Below, one piece after another: positions 9,682-17,935 of a DNA stretch of 64,000 nt. Position numbers and translations under genes: made by a program. The notes beneath the pieces were generated by a model. The model did not search any database. It saw only the letters and a program-made list of their open reading frames with translations, and was not told the origin of the DNA. Source of the stretch: JABMMZ01 sp964438995 (GTDB taxonomy: Bacteria; Bacteroidota; Bacteroidia; NS11-12g; UBA955); the NCBI GenBank assembly GCA_964438995.1, contig CAYTMQ010000002.1, positions 62,001 to 126,000 of the forward strand. Reading direction: 5' to 3'. Numbering within the stretch: the stretch's first letter is position 1; the number at the start of each line of letters is the position of its first letter.

Positions 9682-10674
9682 ATGAACCACAAAAAAGCAT
9701 TGGTATGCGGAGCCGGCGGATTTATCGGCGGACATTTAGTTAACCGTTTAAAGGCTGAAGGCTATTATGTAGTTGGAGTCGATGTTAAACAAAATGAGTA
9801 CGGCAACAACAACGCTGATGAATTTATCATTGGTGATTTAAGAGACCCTAAAGTTGTAGAAGAGATTATCTCTGGAGCAAACTTCATTGAAATCTATCAA
9901 TTGGCAGCAGATATGGGCGGAGCTGGTTATATCTTTACAGGTAACCACGACGCTGATGTGATGCACAATTCTGCGCTTTGCAATCTTAACGTTTTAGAAT
10001 CTGCAAAAAATGCAGGTGTTAAGAAGATTTTCTATTCTTCTTCTGCTTGTATGTATCCTGAATACAACCAAATGGATCCTAACAATCCAAAATGTTCTGA
10101 AGAATCTGCATATCCTGCAGCTCCAGACAGCGAGTATGGTTGGGAAAAATTGTTCAGCGAGCGTTTGTACTTTGCCTATAACAGAAACTATGGCATCGAT
10201 GTAAAAGTAGCTCGTTTCCACAACATCTTTGGTCCGCAAGGCACTTGGACAGGTGGTAAAGAAAAAGCACCAGCAGCAATGTGCAGAAAAGCAGCAGAAG
10301 CTGTTGATGGCACATCAATAGAAGTATGGGGCGATGGTTTACAAACCCGTTCTTTCTTATACATCGACGAATGTGTAGAAGGTGTAAGACGTTTAATGGA
10401 ATCTGAATTTTCTGGCCCAGTAAACATTGGTTCAGAAGAAATGATATCTATCAACGACTTTGCAAGAATGGCCATTGAAATATCTGGTAAAAATTTAAGC
10501 ATTAACAACATTACTGGTCCAACCGGTGTTAGAGGTAGAAACTCTGACAATGCTTTATTAAAAGCTAAATTAGACTGGGAGCCATCACAATCTTTAAGAG
10601 TAGGAATGGAAAAAACCTACCAATGGATTGCACAACAAGTAGAAGCAAAAAAAGCTGTAGCAGTTGAAGCTTAA
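9682..10674 (+). CDS. NAD-dependent sugar epimerase, GDP-mannose 3,5-epimerase-like
   Basis: 330 residues of the extended short-chain dehydrogenase fold. GAGGFIGGHL (10-19) is the NAD-binding loop; YSSSACMYPE and the YxxxK pair Tyr152/Lys156 (EYGWEK) form the active site. QLAADMGGAGYIF, RFHNIFGPQGTWTGG and EKAPAAMCRKA match plant and bacterial GDP-mannose 3,5-epimerases closely, including the Cys in SSSACMYPE that acts as acid/base in that family. It would convert GDP-mannose to GDP-L-galactose/gulose for a surface glycan. Other GDP-sugar epimerases are possible, but these motifs favour this subgroup. Its stop overlaps the cupin start (TAATG). Confidence 0.82.
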   Translation: MNHKKALVCGAGGFIGGHLVNRLKAEGYYVVGVDVKQNEYGNNNADEFIIGDLRDPKVVEEIISGANFIEIYQLAADMGGAGYIFTGNHDADVMHNSALCNLNVLESAKNAGVKKIFYSSSACMYPEYNQMDPNNPKCSEESAYPAAPDSEYGWEKLFSERLYFAYNRNYGIDVKVARFHNIFGPQGTWTGGKEKAPAAMCRKAAEAVDGTSIEVWGDGLQTRSFLYIDECVEGVRRLMESEFSGPVNIGSEEMISINDFARMAIEISGKNLSINNITGPTGVRGRNSDNALLKAKLDWEPSQSLRVGMEKTYQWIAQQVEAKKAVAVEA

Positions 10675-11018
10675 TGGCTTTGATCATTCAGCACATTGAT
10701 AGCATTGAAGATGTTCTCACTGCACATTTAAGTGGCAGTAAGAAGGTGTTGCTAAACGCGCAACAAACAGGCAATGCCATTACTCAAATTGCTGTTGGCA
10801 ATCTCAAAGCAGGTGAAAAAGTGGAAGAGCATGCACATGCTACCATGAATGAGTATTTTTATTTTCTAAAAGGGAAAGGCGAATACCTCATCAACGGCCA
10901 AAGTTATGAATTAACAAAAGGCTCATTTGTATTGATACCTGCCAAAGCCAAACATGCTCTGAGTAATACAGGAGAAGATGATTTAGAATTCTTCTACTTC
11001 GGAGTCGCTATCGATTGA
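10674..11018 (+). CDS. Small cupin domain protein
   Basis: 114 residues forming one cupin barrel. Motif 1 is LKAGEKVEEHAHATMNEYFYFLKGKGE with metal ligands His-x-His and Glu; motif 2 is GSFVLIPAKAKHALSNTGEDDLEF with the His. It starts one base inside the epimerase stop, so is translated with it. Single-domain cupins next to sugar epimerases are often isomerases or binding proteins of nucleotide-sugar pathways; its actual reaction is unknown. Confidence 0.8.
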   Translation: MALIIQHIDSIEDVLTAHLSGSKKVLLNAQQTGNAITQIAVGNLKAGEKVEEHAHATMNEYFYFLKGKGEYLINGQSYELTKGSFVLIPAKAKHALSNTGEDDLEFFYFGVAID

Positions 11019-11044
11019 TATTATTAACGCACTATTGAATATCT

Positions 11045-11078
11045 AAAACCGTCTTGGAATCATCTAAGACGGTTTTTT
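11045..11078. terminator. Bidirectional terminator between convergent genes
   Basis: Perfect stem aaaaccgtctt / aagacggtttt (11045-11055 and 11066-11076), extendable by five more pairs with one wobble to an ATCA loop. A-rich on the left and T-rich on the right, so it can end the cupin operon on plus and the beta-barrel gene on minus, whose stop codon lies at the edge (11077). Confidence 0.88.
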
Positions 11079-11616
11079 ATTTACAAGATAAATCGAATTT
11101 TAATCCCAACTGTGCAGATACACCTTTATAAATATAATAGGTATTGTTAACGTAATATGCACCTGTAAGTCCATAATCGTATCCTACCCTAACATCTGCA
11201 ATTATTTTTTTAACTACTTGGTATCTTCCACCAACGAAAAATCCAGCAGACAGATAGGTGTGATTTTCATTATTGCTGTGGTACAAACACGGATTTAGAG
11301 ATACGCTTGAAGCTGCATATACACCAAATTTTTTCTCTTGATTGAATATTCCAAACTGAGGCATTAAACTAAATGTAAAATAATCTGCTTGTGTAGTAAC
11401 GCCGACTTGCCTTTGAGAATAAAACAAGTTGGTTTCAACTGCAATGTGTTTGTTAAATACTTTACCGATACTAAATCCATAAAGAGGTTGAAAAGATGTT
11501 TGGTTGTAGCCCAATTTGCTTACACCACCTAAATATCCCAACTCTTGTGACTTTGAAATATAAGGTAACAATATCATCAATGAAATTGTTGCTAAAAAGT
11601 ACTTATACATACGCAT
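11077..11616 (-). CDS. Small outer-membrane beta-barrel-like protein of unknown function
   Basis: 179 residues. A signal peptide is clear (YFLATISLMILLPYISKSQ). The rest alternates polar and hydrophobic residues with many aromatic residues (FSIGKVFNKHIAVETNLFYSQ, GFFVGGRYQVV, ADVRVGYDYGL) and ends in an LGLKFDLSCK strand, as in small Bacteroidetes OmpW/porin-like barrels. The start overlaps the end of polyphosphate kinase by 14 bases, so it belongs to the same operon. No specific family or ligand can be given. Confidence 0.7.
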   Translation of the reverse strand: MRMYKYFLATISLMILLPYISKSQELGYLGGVSKLGYNQTSFQPLYGFSIGKVFNKHIAVETNLFYSQRQVGVTTQADYFTFSLMPQFGIFNQEKKFGVYAASSVSLNPCLYHSNNENHTYLSAGFFVGGRYQVVKKIIADVRVGYDYGLTGAYYVNNTYYIYKGVSAQLGLKFDLSCK

Positions 11617-13738
11617 TGATTTGATTGTATTTGTTTTTTAAGAAATTATAAAATTCGACTTGACTTCTGATTTTAGGAATAGAAGATGGGCGGTATTCAT
11701 TGATTTGAAACTCATCTAATATTCTTGCTTTGCAATTGTCCATCATTTGAATTTTGAGTAAGGCCCACAACTCATCTTTGATGTGTTTGTTTAAAATTGG
11801 GATACAAACTTCAACTCTAGAATCTAAGTTTCTATTCATCATATCTGCCGAGCCCATAAACATTTTTTCTTTGCCTGCATTGCCAAACACATAGATTCTG
11901 GCATGTTCGAGATATTTATCAACTATGCTGATAGCTCTTATATTTTCGCTCATTCCTTTTACACCTGGAGATAAGCACAGAATGCTTCGGACGATTAAAT
12001 CAACTTTCACTCCTGCCCTACTAGCTTCATATAGTTTGTTGATGATTTCTTCGTCTACCAATGAATTCATCTTCATTAAAATAAATGCTGGTTTACCCAA
12101 TTTTTGATTAGAGATTTCGGCATCAATCATTCTAATAATAGAAGACCTTAAATTGAGAGGAGAAACCAAAAGATTTCTAAACGAATATTTCTCAGGTTTA
12201 TAATCTTCAATCATTTTAAAGACTTTATTGAGTTCGTTTGTTACACGAGCATCGGCAGTAAGAACAGAGTGGTCGCAATATATTTTTGCTGTATCTCCAT
12301 TGTAATTACCAGTACCAACATGGGCGTAATAACGTACACCTGTTTTTTCTTTTCTGGCAATTAAGCACAGTTTAGAGTGCACTTTCACACTTGGTATTGT
12401 AAACAATACTGTAGCACCTTCTTCTTTTAATTTATTGCTCCAATAGATGTTGTGTTCTTCATCAAATCGCGCCTTTAGTTCCATCATTACAGAAACTTTT
12501 TTGCCATTTTTTACTGCATTGATTAAAGCATTGATGACATTAGAATTTTCTGCCACTCTGTATAATGTCATCTTAATGCTGATAACATTTGGATCAATAG
12601 CAGCTTCGCGCAACATTCTAATGATATAACTAAACGGTTGATAAGGGTGGGATATCAGATAATCCTTTTGGCGAATGGCATTGAACATGGTTTTGGCCTT
12701 GTCCAATTCTGGAATATATATAGGTTCTAAACTTTGGTATTTTAAGTCTGTTTTTTTTATGTCTGGGAATCCAATGAAGTCTCTAAAGTTGTGGTAACGC
12801 TGACCAGGAATTAACTCGTCTTTAGAAAGTGTTAATTTTTGATAGATGAATTTGATGAAATCATCTGGCATTTCTTGATCGTAAATCAATCTAACGGGTT
12901 GACCTTTTTTGCGTTGTTTCAAAGAGTTTTGAAGGGTATCTAAAATATTTGAAGAAACGTCACTATCGATATCTATTTCCGCATCGCGGGTAAGTTTGAT
13001 GGTGTAGGCTTCAAACACATTGTATTCAAAGCTTGAGAAAACAACATCCAAATTACATCTGATAACATCGTCAATAAACATGATGTAAGTTGCAATACCT
13101 TGTTTAGGCAATTGATAGAAACGTTTTTTTACCTTGGTTGGGAGCGGAATTAGTGCATACTTTTTATCTTGGGTAATGGTGTTTATGAGTTTGCACGCCA
13201 GATAAACGGTATTGTCTCTTAAAAAAGGAAATGATTTCTTTTCATCTAAAATAAGAGGGAAAATGGTGTTGATGATTTCTTCGCGAAAGTAGCGCCTCAC
13301 TTCGAGGGTCTGCTGAATATTGATTTGTTTTTCATTAACGAAAAAAACGTTCTTAGATTTGAATTCTTCAAGCAGTTGATTGTAGATGTTATTGAATTTC
13401 ACTTGCTGAATCACAACTTTGTTGTAGATATCGTGCAAAGTTTCTTTGATTTGTTTTTTATTGATTTCGCGGTTAACGGTTGATTTCAATTTCAACATCC
13501 TTTTGTTGGTTGCAACACGCACGCGAAAGAATTCATCCAAATTAGAAGAAAAAATTCCAAGAAATTTCAGTCTTTCAAGTAGAGGCACATTCGAGTCGTT
13601 GGCTTCTTGAAGCACTCTATCATTGAAAGACAGCCAACTCAATTCTCTGTTGACTATTCTTACTTTCAGCTTTTTATTGCTGTTGTTTTTGGTTGTTTTT
13701 GATTGAGGTAATTTTGTATTTGATTTTCTAGTCGCCAT
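11603..13738 (-). CDS. ppk1: Polyphosphate kinase 1
   Basis: 711 residues, the usual length. Order of domains: N-terminal helical domain (ELSWLSFNDRVLQEA, FSSNLDEFFRVRVA), the PHP/H domain, then two phospholipase-D-like catalytic halves. The phosphorylated His is in SVKVHSKLCLI (about residue 453) and the second His in YLEHARIYVFGN (about 611). MGSADMMNRNLDSRVEV is a family signature. It makes polyphosphate from ATP reversibly. The N-terminal ~25 residues are very basic (RKSNTKLPQSKTTKNNSNKK). Its ATG overlaps the stop of the upstream nuclease-like gene (TAATG). Confidence 0.95.
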   Translation of the reverse strand: MATRKSNTKLPQSKTTKNNSNKKLKVRIVNRELSWLSFNDRVLQEANDSNVPLLERLKFLGIFSSNLDEFFRVRVATNKRMLKLKSTVNREINKKQIKETLHDIYNKVVIQQVKFNNIYNQLLEEFKSKNVFFVNEKQINIQQTLEVRRYFREEIINTIFPLILDEKKSFPFLRDNTVYLACKLINTITQDKKYALIPLPTKVKKRFYQLPKQGIATYIMFIDDVIRCNLDVVFSSFEYNVFEAYTIKLTRDAEIDIDSDVSSNILDTLQNSLKQRKKGQPVRLIYDQEMPDDFIKFIYQKLTLSKDELIPGQRYHNFRDFIGFPDIKKTDLKYQSLEPIYIPELDKAKTMFNAIRQKDYLISHPYQPFSYIIRMLREAAIDPNVISIKMTLYRVAENSNVINALINAVKNGKKVSVMMELKARFDEEHNIYWSNKLKEEGATVLFTIPSVKVHSKLCLIARKEKTGVRYYAHVGTGNYNGDTAKIYCDHSVLTADARVTNELNKVFKMIEDYKPEKYSFRNLLVSPLNLRSSIIRMIDAEISNQKLGKPAFILMKMNSLVDEEIINKLYEASRAGVKVDLIVRSILCLSPGVKGMSENIRAISIVDKYLEHARIYVFGNAGKEKMFMGSADMMNRNLDSRVEVCIPILNKHIKDELWALLKIQMMDNCKARILDEFQINEYRPSSIPKIRSQVEFYNFLKNKYNQINAYV

Positions 13739-14766
13739 TATTTCAATTGTATGTTAATTTTCACTGGCAGATGGTCGCTGTAACCATTTAACCAATTTTC
13801 GCCGCCAAAAGTTCGCAAAGGGTAACCTTCATATTTGCCTTTTTGCATCATCCAATCTTCTTTTAGAACAGAGAGAGAACCTTCGATATAATCGGGTCCT
13901 TTACCATCTCTTAAAGCTGCAGAGATGATGATTTGATCAAGTCGTTCCCAATGTCCACGAAAAAAGTAGGAACCAGTTTCTTTAGGCAATTCGAACATTA
14001 GGTTTTGTAGTTGAGCATTAGGAAATTTGTTGTGAGAGCTGGCTCCTAATACAGTTTGCATAGATTTGTCCCAAGGTTGGTCGTTAAAGTCACCCAAGAC
14101 AATTAAGTTTTGTCTTTTTAAGGAGATTTTTTCAGAAATAATTTTCAGACATTGGGCAGAAGCATCCAATCTATTTTGTTCACTTTCATTCTTACCTTCC
14201 TTTCTAGAAGGATAATGGCAGACTATGAAATTAAATGTATCATTGTTGATTGGCGATATTCCCTTAACATAGAGTATATCTCTAGTTCTATCGTTTGTAT
14301 CCTTAGAGAGTACTACCTTGTAATTTTTAGATTCAAGAACTTTAAATTTAGAGGTTTTATAAATTAGGGCTACATCTACGCCTCTTTCATCAGGAGAATC
14401 ATAGTGAACGAAATTGTATTGGTTTTTAAGACTTTTTGATTTTAGTAAATCACTGAGGGCCAGGGCACTTTCCAATTCACAAACACCCAAAATATCCGGA
14501 GGATTTCCGTCGGCAATGAGAGAAATGACTTTATTCAAATTGCGAATTTTTTGTTCGTACCTTGATTTGTCCCATTTGTATTTTCCATTTGGAGTAAAAT
14601 CATCGTCTTTGTGCGATGTATCGTCTTTGGTATCGTAGAGGTTGTCTATGTTATAGAACGCTACACTGAGTTGAAGATCGGTATTTACCGGCGCGTTAGA
14701 CTTGCAAGTAAATGACAAACAAGCAATTAAAGAGGCAAAAATAACTACAGCAGTAGGTTTAGACAT
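13738..14766 (-). CDS. Endonuclease/exonuclease/phosphatase family lipoprotein
   Basis: 342 residues from the ATG at 14766; the frame stays open to an upstream start at 14802, but the later ATG leads straight into a lipoprotein signal (VVIFASLIAC, lipobox L-I-A-C) and is preferred. Catalytic marks of the EEP superfamily: FYNIDNLYD (Asn), ILGVCELES (Glu for metal), CHYPSRKEG, VLGDFNDQPWDKS (Asp-x-Asn), and YSDHLPVKINI (Asp-His). It is probably a periplasm-facing, outer-membrane-anchored nuclease or phosphatase. Location in one operon with ppk1 hints at phosphate metabolism (inference). Confidence 0.87.
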   Translation of the reverse strand: MSKPTAVVIFASLIACLSFTCKSNAPVNTDLQLSVAFYNIDNLYDTKDDTSHKDDDFTPNGKYKWDKSRYEQKIRNLNKVISLIADGNPPDILGVCELESALALSDLLKSKSLKNQYNFVHYDSPDERGVDVALIYKTSKFKVLESKNYKVVLSKDTNDRTRDILYVKGISPINNDTFNFIVCHYPSRKEGKNESEQNRLDASAQCLKIISEKISLKRQNLIVLGDFNDQPWDKSMQTVLGASSHNKFPNAQLQNLMFELPKETGSYFFRGHWERLDQIIISAALRDGKGPDYIEGSLSVLKEDWMMQKGKYEGYPLRTFGGENWLNGYSDHLPVKINIQLK

Positions 14767-14884
14767 ATCAGTTTGCAAAATACGACATTTATCGAGAGAC
14801 AACCATATTAAGTGTGTGTAAAGTCGACAAATTTCAACATTTAAAATGTTAGTAATCTATTATTTTAAATTGAGGCTTTTTACC

Positions 14885-14892
14885 TACTTTTG
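14885..14892 (+). promoter_or_regulatory. -7 box for glmM-ychF
   Basis: TACTTTTG followed by CAC fits TAnnTTTGC exactly and ends 15 bases before the ATG at 14908. A TTG at 14870-14872 is only 12 bases upstream, shorter than the usual 17-23. Confidence 0.6.
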
Positions 14893-14907
14893 CACCCCAT
14901 TATTACA

Positions 14908-16296
14908 ATGACATTAATTAAATCAATATCGGGCTTTAGAGGTACTATTGGTGGGATTCCCAACGAGAATTTGACACCGGTTGATATAGTTAAGTTCGCA
15001 TCTGCTTATGGTGCATGGATAAAATCAACTAACAAGGGCAAATTAATTATTATTGGAAGAGATGCTAGATTGTCTGGAAAGATTGTATCTGACCTAGTGT
15101 GTTCAACGTTGTTGAGCATGGGTTTGGATGTCATGAATCTCGGTTTATCTACCACCCCAACAGTTGAGATGGCAGTTCAATTAGAAAAAGCTGCCGGTGG
15201 TATCATCCTTACTGCCAGTCACAACCCTAAGCAATGGAACGCACTAAAACTACTTAACAACAAAGGCGAATTTATTTCGGCCGCAGAAGCTGAAAAAGTA
15301 TTACAGATTGCAGAGGAGCAAAAGTTTGAATATGCAGAAGTAATGGCTTTAGGCACGTATACTGAGAACAATTCTTATATTCAGAATCACATTGATGAGA
15401 TATTGAAATTGCCTTTGGTGGATGTAAAAGCCATTACAGATAAGAATTTCAAAGTGGTAGTTGATGCGGTAAATTCAAGCGGTGGATTTGCGGTTCCTAT
15501 GTTGTTAAAAGCATTGGGTGTAAAAGAGATTGTTGAATTAAATTGCGAACCTACCGGTCACTTTGCTCACAACCCTGAGCCATTGCCAGAACATTTAACA
15601 GAGTTGTCATCAACCGTTAAATCCAATAAAGCACATTTAGGCATCTGTGTTGATCCAGATGTAGACAGATTGGCTTTAGTAGGTGAAGATGGTGCTATGT
15701 TTGGCGAAGAGTACACATTGGTAGCTGTAGCTGATTATGTTTTAAAACACCACAAAAAAGGCAACACCGTTTCTAATCTTTCTTCTACAAGAGCATTGAA
15801 AGATGTGACAGAAAAAGCTGGAGGTAAATATACAGCAAGTGCAGTAGGCGAAGTGAATGTGGTTGAGAAAATGAAAGAAACGAAAGCAGTAATTGGAGGC
15901 GAAGGCAATGGAGGTATTATCTATCCAGAGTTGCACTATGGCAGAGATGCGATGGTTGGAATAGCTTTGTTTTTAAGTTCATTGGCTAAATCAGGTAAAA
16001 CTACTACGGCTTTAAGAATGTCTTTTCCTAATTACATCATTTCTAAAAACAAGGTTGATTTAACTAAGGACATTGATGCTGATAGCGTTTTGGAAAAGAT
16101 CAAAGAGAAGTACAAAAAATTCCCTATCAATACAGTGGATGGAGTAAGAATTGATTTTGAAGAAGAGTGGATACATTTGAGAAAATCAAACACCGAACCC
16201 ATCATTAGAATCTATGCAGAGAGTAAATCTGAAACTACAGCAAGAAATCTGACCATGAAAATCATCAAAGACATTGGTGAGATAGCTAAAGCTTAA
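14908..16296 (+). CDS. glmM: Phosphoglucosamine mutase (phosphohexomutase family)
   Basis: 462 residues from the ATG at 14908; a TTG start 18 bases earlier lies inside the -7 box and is rejected. Phosphoserine loop ILTASHNPKQWNALK has Ser104; the metal loop DPDVDRLAL starts at 249; the sugar loop GEGNGGIIYPE and the phosphate-binding loop RKSNTEPIIRIYAES are all present. It converts glucosamine-6-phosphate to glucosamine-1-phosphate for peptidoglycan and lipid A. The N-terminus TLIKSISGFRGTIGG is the Bacteroidetes GlmM form. A related phosphomannomutase/phosphoglucomutase activity cannot be excluded from motifs alone. ychF follows after 22 bases. Confidence 0.88.
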   Translation: MTLIKSISGFRGTIGGIPNENLTPVDIVKFASAYGAWIKSTNKGKLIIIGRDARLSGKIVSDLVCSTLLSMGLDVMNLGLSTTPTVEMAVQLEKAAGGIILTASHNPKQWNALKLLNNKGEFISAAEAEKVLQIAEEQKFEYAEVMALGTYTENNSYIQNHIDEILKLPLVDVKAITDKNFKVVVDAVNSSGGFAVPMLLKALGVKEIVELNCEPTGHFAHNPEPLPEHLTELSSTVKSNKAHLGICVDPDVDRLALVGEDGAMFGEEYTLVAVADYVLKHHKKGNTVSNLSSTRALKDVTEKAGGKYTASAVGEVNVVEKMKETKAVIGGEGNGGIIYPELHYGRDAMVGIALFLSSLAKSGKTTTALRMSFPNYIISKNKVDLTKDIDADSVLEKIKEKYKKFPINTVDGVRIDFEEEWIHLRKSNTEPIIRIYAESKSETTARNLTMKIIKDIGEIAKA

Positions 16297-16318
16297 TTAA
16301 AATTTTTAAAGAAAGAAT

Positions 16319-17425
16319 ATGTCATTACAATGCGGAATAGTAGGATTGCCTAACGTTGGTAAGTCGACCTTATTTAACTGTTTGAGCAATGCTAAAGCAC
16401 AAGCAGCTAATTTCCCTTTTTGTACAATAGAGCCTAACATTGGCGTTATTACGGTTCCAGATGAGCGTTTAACCAAATTGACAGAGATTGCAAAACCACA
16501 AAACATTGTGCCTGCAACTGTTGAGATTGTAGACATTGCGGGATTGGTAAAAGGTGCAAGTAAAGGAGAAGGATTGGGCAATCAGTTTTTAGGAAACATT
16601 AGAAGCACCAATGCTATTTTGCATGTATTGCGTTGTTTTGAAAACGACAACATCATTCACGTAGATGGTTCTGTAAATCCAATTAGAGATAAAGAAATCA
16701 TCGACACTGAACTACAATTAAAAGATTTAGAATCTGTAGAAGCTAGATTAGCAAAAGTTCAGAAACAAGCTAAGGCTGGAGATAAAGAAGCTGCTAAGGT
16801 TGCTGATGCGTGTGAAAAATACAAAGCGCATTTGTTACAAGGCAAAAACATCAGAACTATAAGTGATGTAACAGAAGAACAAGTTGAGCTAACGGCAGAT
16901 TTGAATCTGTTAACAAGCAAACCAGTGTTATATGTTTGCAACGTTGATGAGAAGAGTTTACCAGATGGCAAGGGCAATCAGTGGGTAGAACAAATTAGAC
17001 AAATTGCAGCAGAAGAAAACTCAGATGTGATGGTGATAAGTGCAGCTGCAGAAGCAGAGATTGCTGAGTTAGAAGATGCAGAAGAGCGCGCGATGTTTTT
17101 AAGCGATTTAGGTTTAACCGAAAGTGGTGTAGCCAAATTGATAAAAGCGGCATATAAAATATTGAATTACATTACCTACTTTACGGTTGGAGAAAAGGAA
17201 GTAAGGGCATGGACAATAACGAATGGAATGAAAGCGCCACAGGCGGCTGGAGTGATACATTCTGACTTTGAAAAAGGCTTTATTAGAGCAGAGGTAATTA
17301 AGTACGATGATTATCTAACATACAAAACAGAAGCGGCAGTAAAAGAGGCTGGAAAAATGGGTGTTGAGGGCAAGGAGTATGTGGTAAAGGATGGCGACTG
17401 TATGCATTTCAGATTCAACGTATAA
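16319..17425 (+). CDS. ychF: Redox-regulated ATPase YchF (Obg-like)
   Basis: 368 residues; the family is about 363. G1 P-loop GLPNVGKST (9-17), then FPFCTIEPNIGVITVPDERL (switch I) and DIAGLVKGASKGEGLGNQFL (G3). The G4 position reads YVCNVDE rather than NKxD, which is why this family prefers ATP. A central coiled-coil region (~125-200) and the C-terminal TGS domain (TYFTVGEKEVRAWTITNGMKAPQAAGVIHSDF) are complete. It binds the ribosome and acts in translation and stress response. It shares the glmM transcript. Confidence 0.95.
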   Translation: MSLQCGIVGLPNVGKSTLFNCLSNAKAQAANFPFCTIEPNIGVITVPDERLTKLTEIAKPQNIVPATVEIVDIAGLVKGASKGEGLGNQFLGNIRSTNAILHVLRCFENDNIIHVDGSVNPIRDKEIIDTELQLKDLESVEARLAKVQKQAKAGDKEAAKVADACEKYKAHLLQGKNIRTISDVTEEQVELTADLNLLTSKPVLYVCNVDEKSLPDGKGNQWVEQIRQIAAEENSDVMVISAAAEAEIAELEDAEERAMFLSDLGLTESGVAKLIKAAYKILNYITYFTVGEKEVRAWTITNGMKAPQAAGVIHSDFEKGFIRAEVIKYDDYLTYKTEAAVKEAGKMGVEGKEYVVKDGDCMHFRFNV

Positions 17426-17451
17426 AAAAAACATTTTTTTTTCGTTAGGTG

Positions 17452-17482
17452 TTTGTAAATTAGTATAAAAGGATTACTTTTG
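17452..17482 (+). promoter_or_regulatory. Strong Bacteroidetes promoter for tRNA-Lys
   Basis: TTTG at 17452-17455, a 19-base spacer and TACTTTTG at 17475-17482. This is a full match to TTTG-N17-23-TAnnTTTG, the best in the window, and sits 23 bases before the tRNA. Confidence 0.85.
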
Positions 17483-17505
17483 CACCACCTTTAAAAAAAA
17501 GGAAT

Positions 17506-17578
17506 GATTCCGTAGCTCAGCTGGTAGAGCATTACACTTTTAATGTAGTGGTCCTGGGTTCGAGTCCCAGCGGGATCA
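17506..17578 (+). tRNA. tRNA-Lys (anticodon TTT)
   Basis: 73 bases. Acceptor stem GATTCCG pairs with CGGGATC (one G-U), discriminator A at 17578, no encoded CCA. D-arm AGCTCAGCTGGTAGAGC, anticodon stem TTACA/TGTAG around loop CTTTTAA (anticodon TTT), and T-arm with GGTTCGAGTCC. It has its own promoter and terminator, so it is a single-gene unit. Confidence 0.97.
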
Positions 17579-17584
17579 CAAAGC

Positions 17585-17611
17585 AAGCCTTCCAAACGGA
17601 AGGCTTTTTTT
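17585..17611 (+). terminator. Terminator of tRNA-Lys
   Basis: Stem aagccttcc / ggaaggctt (17585-17593, 17598-17606) with an AAAC loop and a following T run. Confidence 0.9.
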
Positions 17612-17662
17612 GTGGACTTTAATAGACCGCGTAAAGCTTGCTTTTAAGCGGGATGTTAAGTC

Positions 17663-17699
17663 CACAAAAAATCCTTTGCTCAGCAAAGGATTTTTTGTG
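17663..17699. terminator. Perfect 17-bp inverted repeat, probably bidirectional terminator
   Basis: cacaaaaaatcctttgc and its exact reverse complement flank a three-base TCA loop. The A6/T6 tracts inside the stem fit a terminator read either way. A second inverted pair (tgtggactt at 17611-17619 and aagtccaca at 17658-17666) nests next to it, so the region could fold into a larger cruciform. Confidence 0.65.
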
Positions 17700-17896
17700 C
17701 AGAACCTTCAAAGCTTGTGGGTCTAATGTTCTCATTAGTTTAGCAGAAATTAAAAACTAAGCGCTTTTACATGACTTATAAGAAACTTATTTGGCATAGT
17801 ATTGATCTCCATTGATTATACATCTAAAAATAATTAAAAATGCTTCAGTAACTAAAGTATATTATAGATAATCAACAAGAATTTCTTTCAATTGTC
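17700..17896. other. Spacer between terminators and the next promoter
   Basis: AT-rich spacer with no coding frame seen. Together with the terminators before it and the promoter after it, it makes up the ~360-bp gap between tRNA-Lys and the 253-residue gene. Confidence 0.5.
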
Positions 17897-17925
17897 TTGT
17901 AGTATGAAACTCTTTTTTATATTTG
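17897..17925 (+). promoter_or_regulatory. Promoter before the 253-residue barrel-like protein
   Basis: TTG at 17897-17899, an 18-base spacer and TATATTTG at 17918-17925. Transcription would start only a few bases before the ATG at 17936, so the leader is very short. Confidence 0.6.
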
Positions 17926-17935
17926 TCTTTTAACT

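Noticed and set aside
10188..10550. Minus-strand frame of 120 codons inside the epimerase gene
   Set aside because: Shadow of a well-supported enzyme gene; no motif and no start signal.
14890..14907. Upstream TTG start for glmM
   Set aside because: The codon lies inside the -7 box, so it would not be transcribed.
17506..17699. Integrated island at tRNA-Lys
   Set aside because: No integrase gene and no second copy of the tRNA 3' end was seen in the window.
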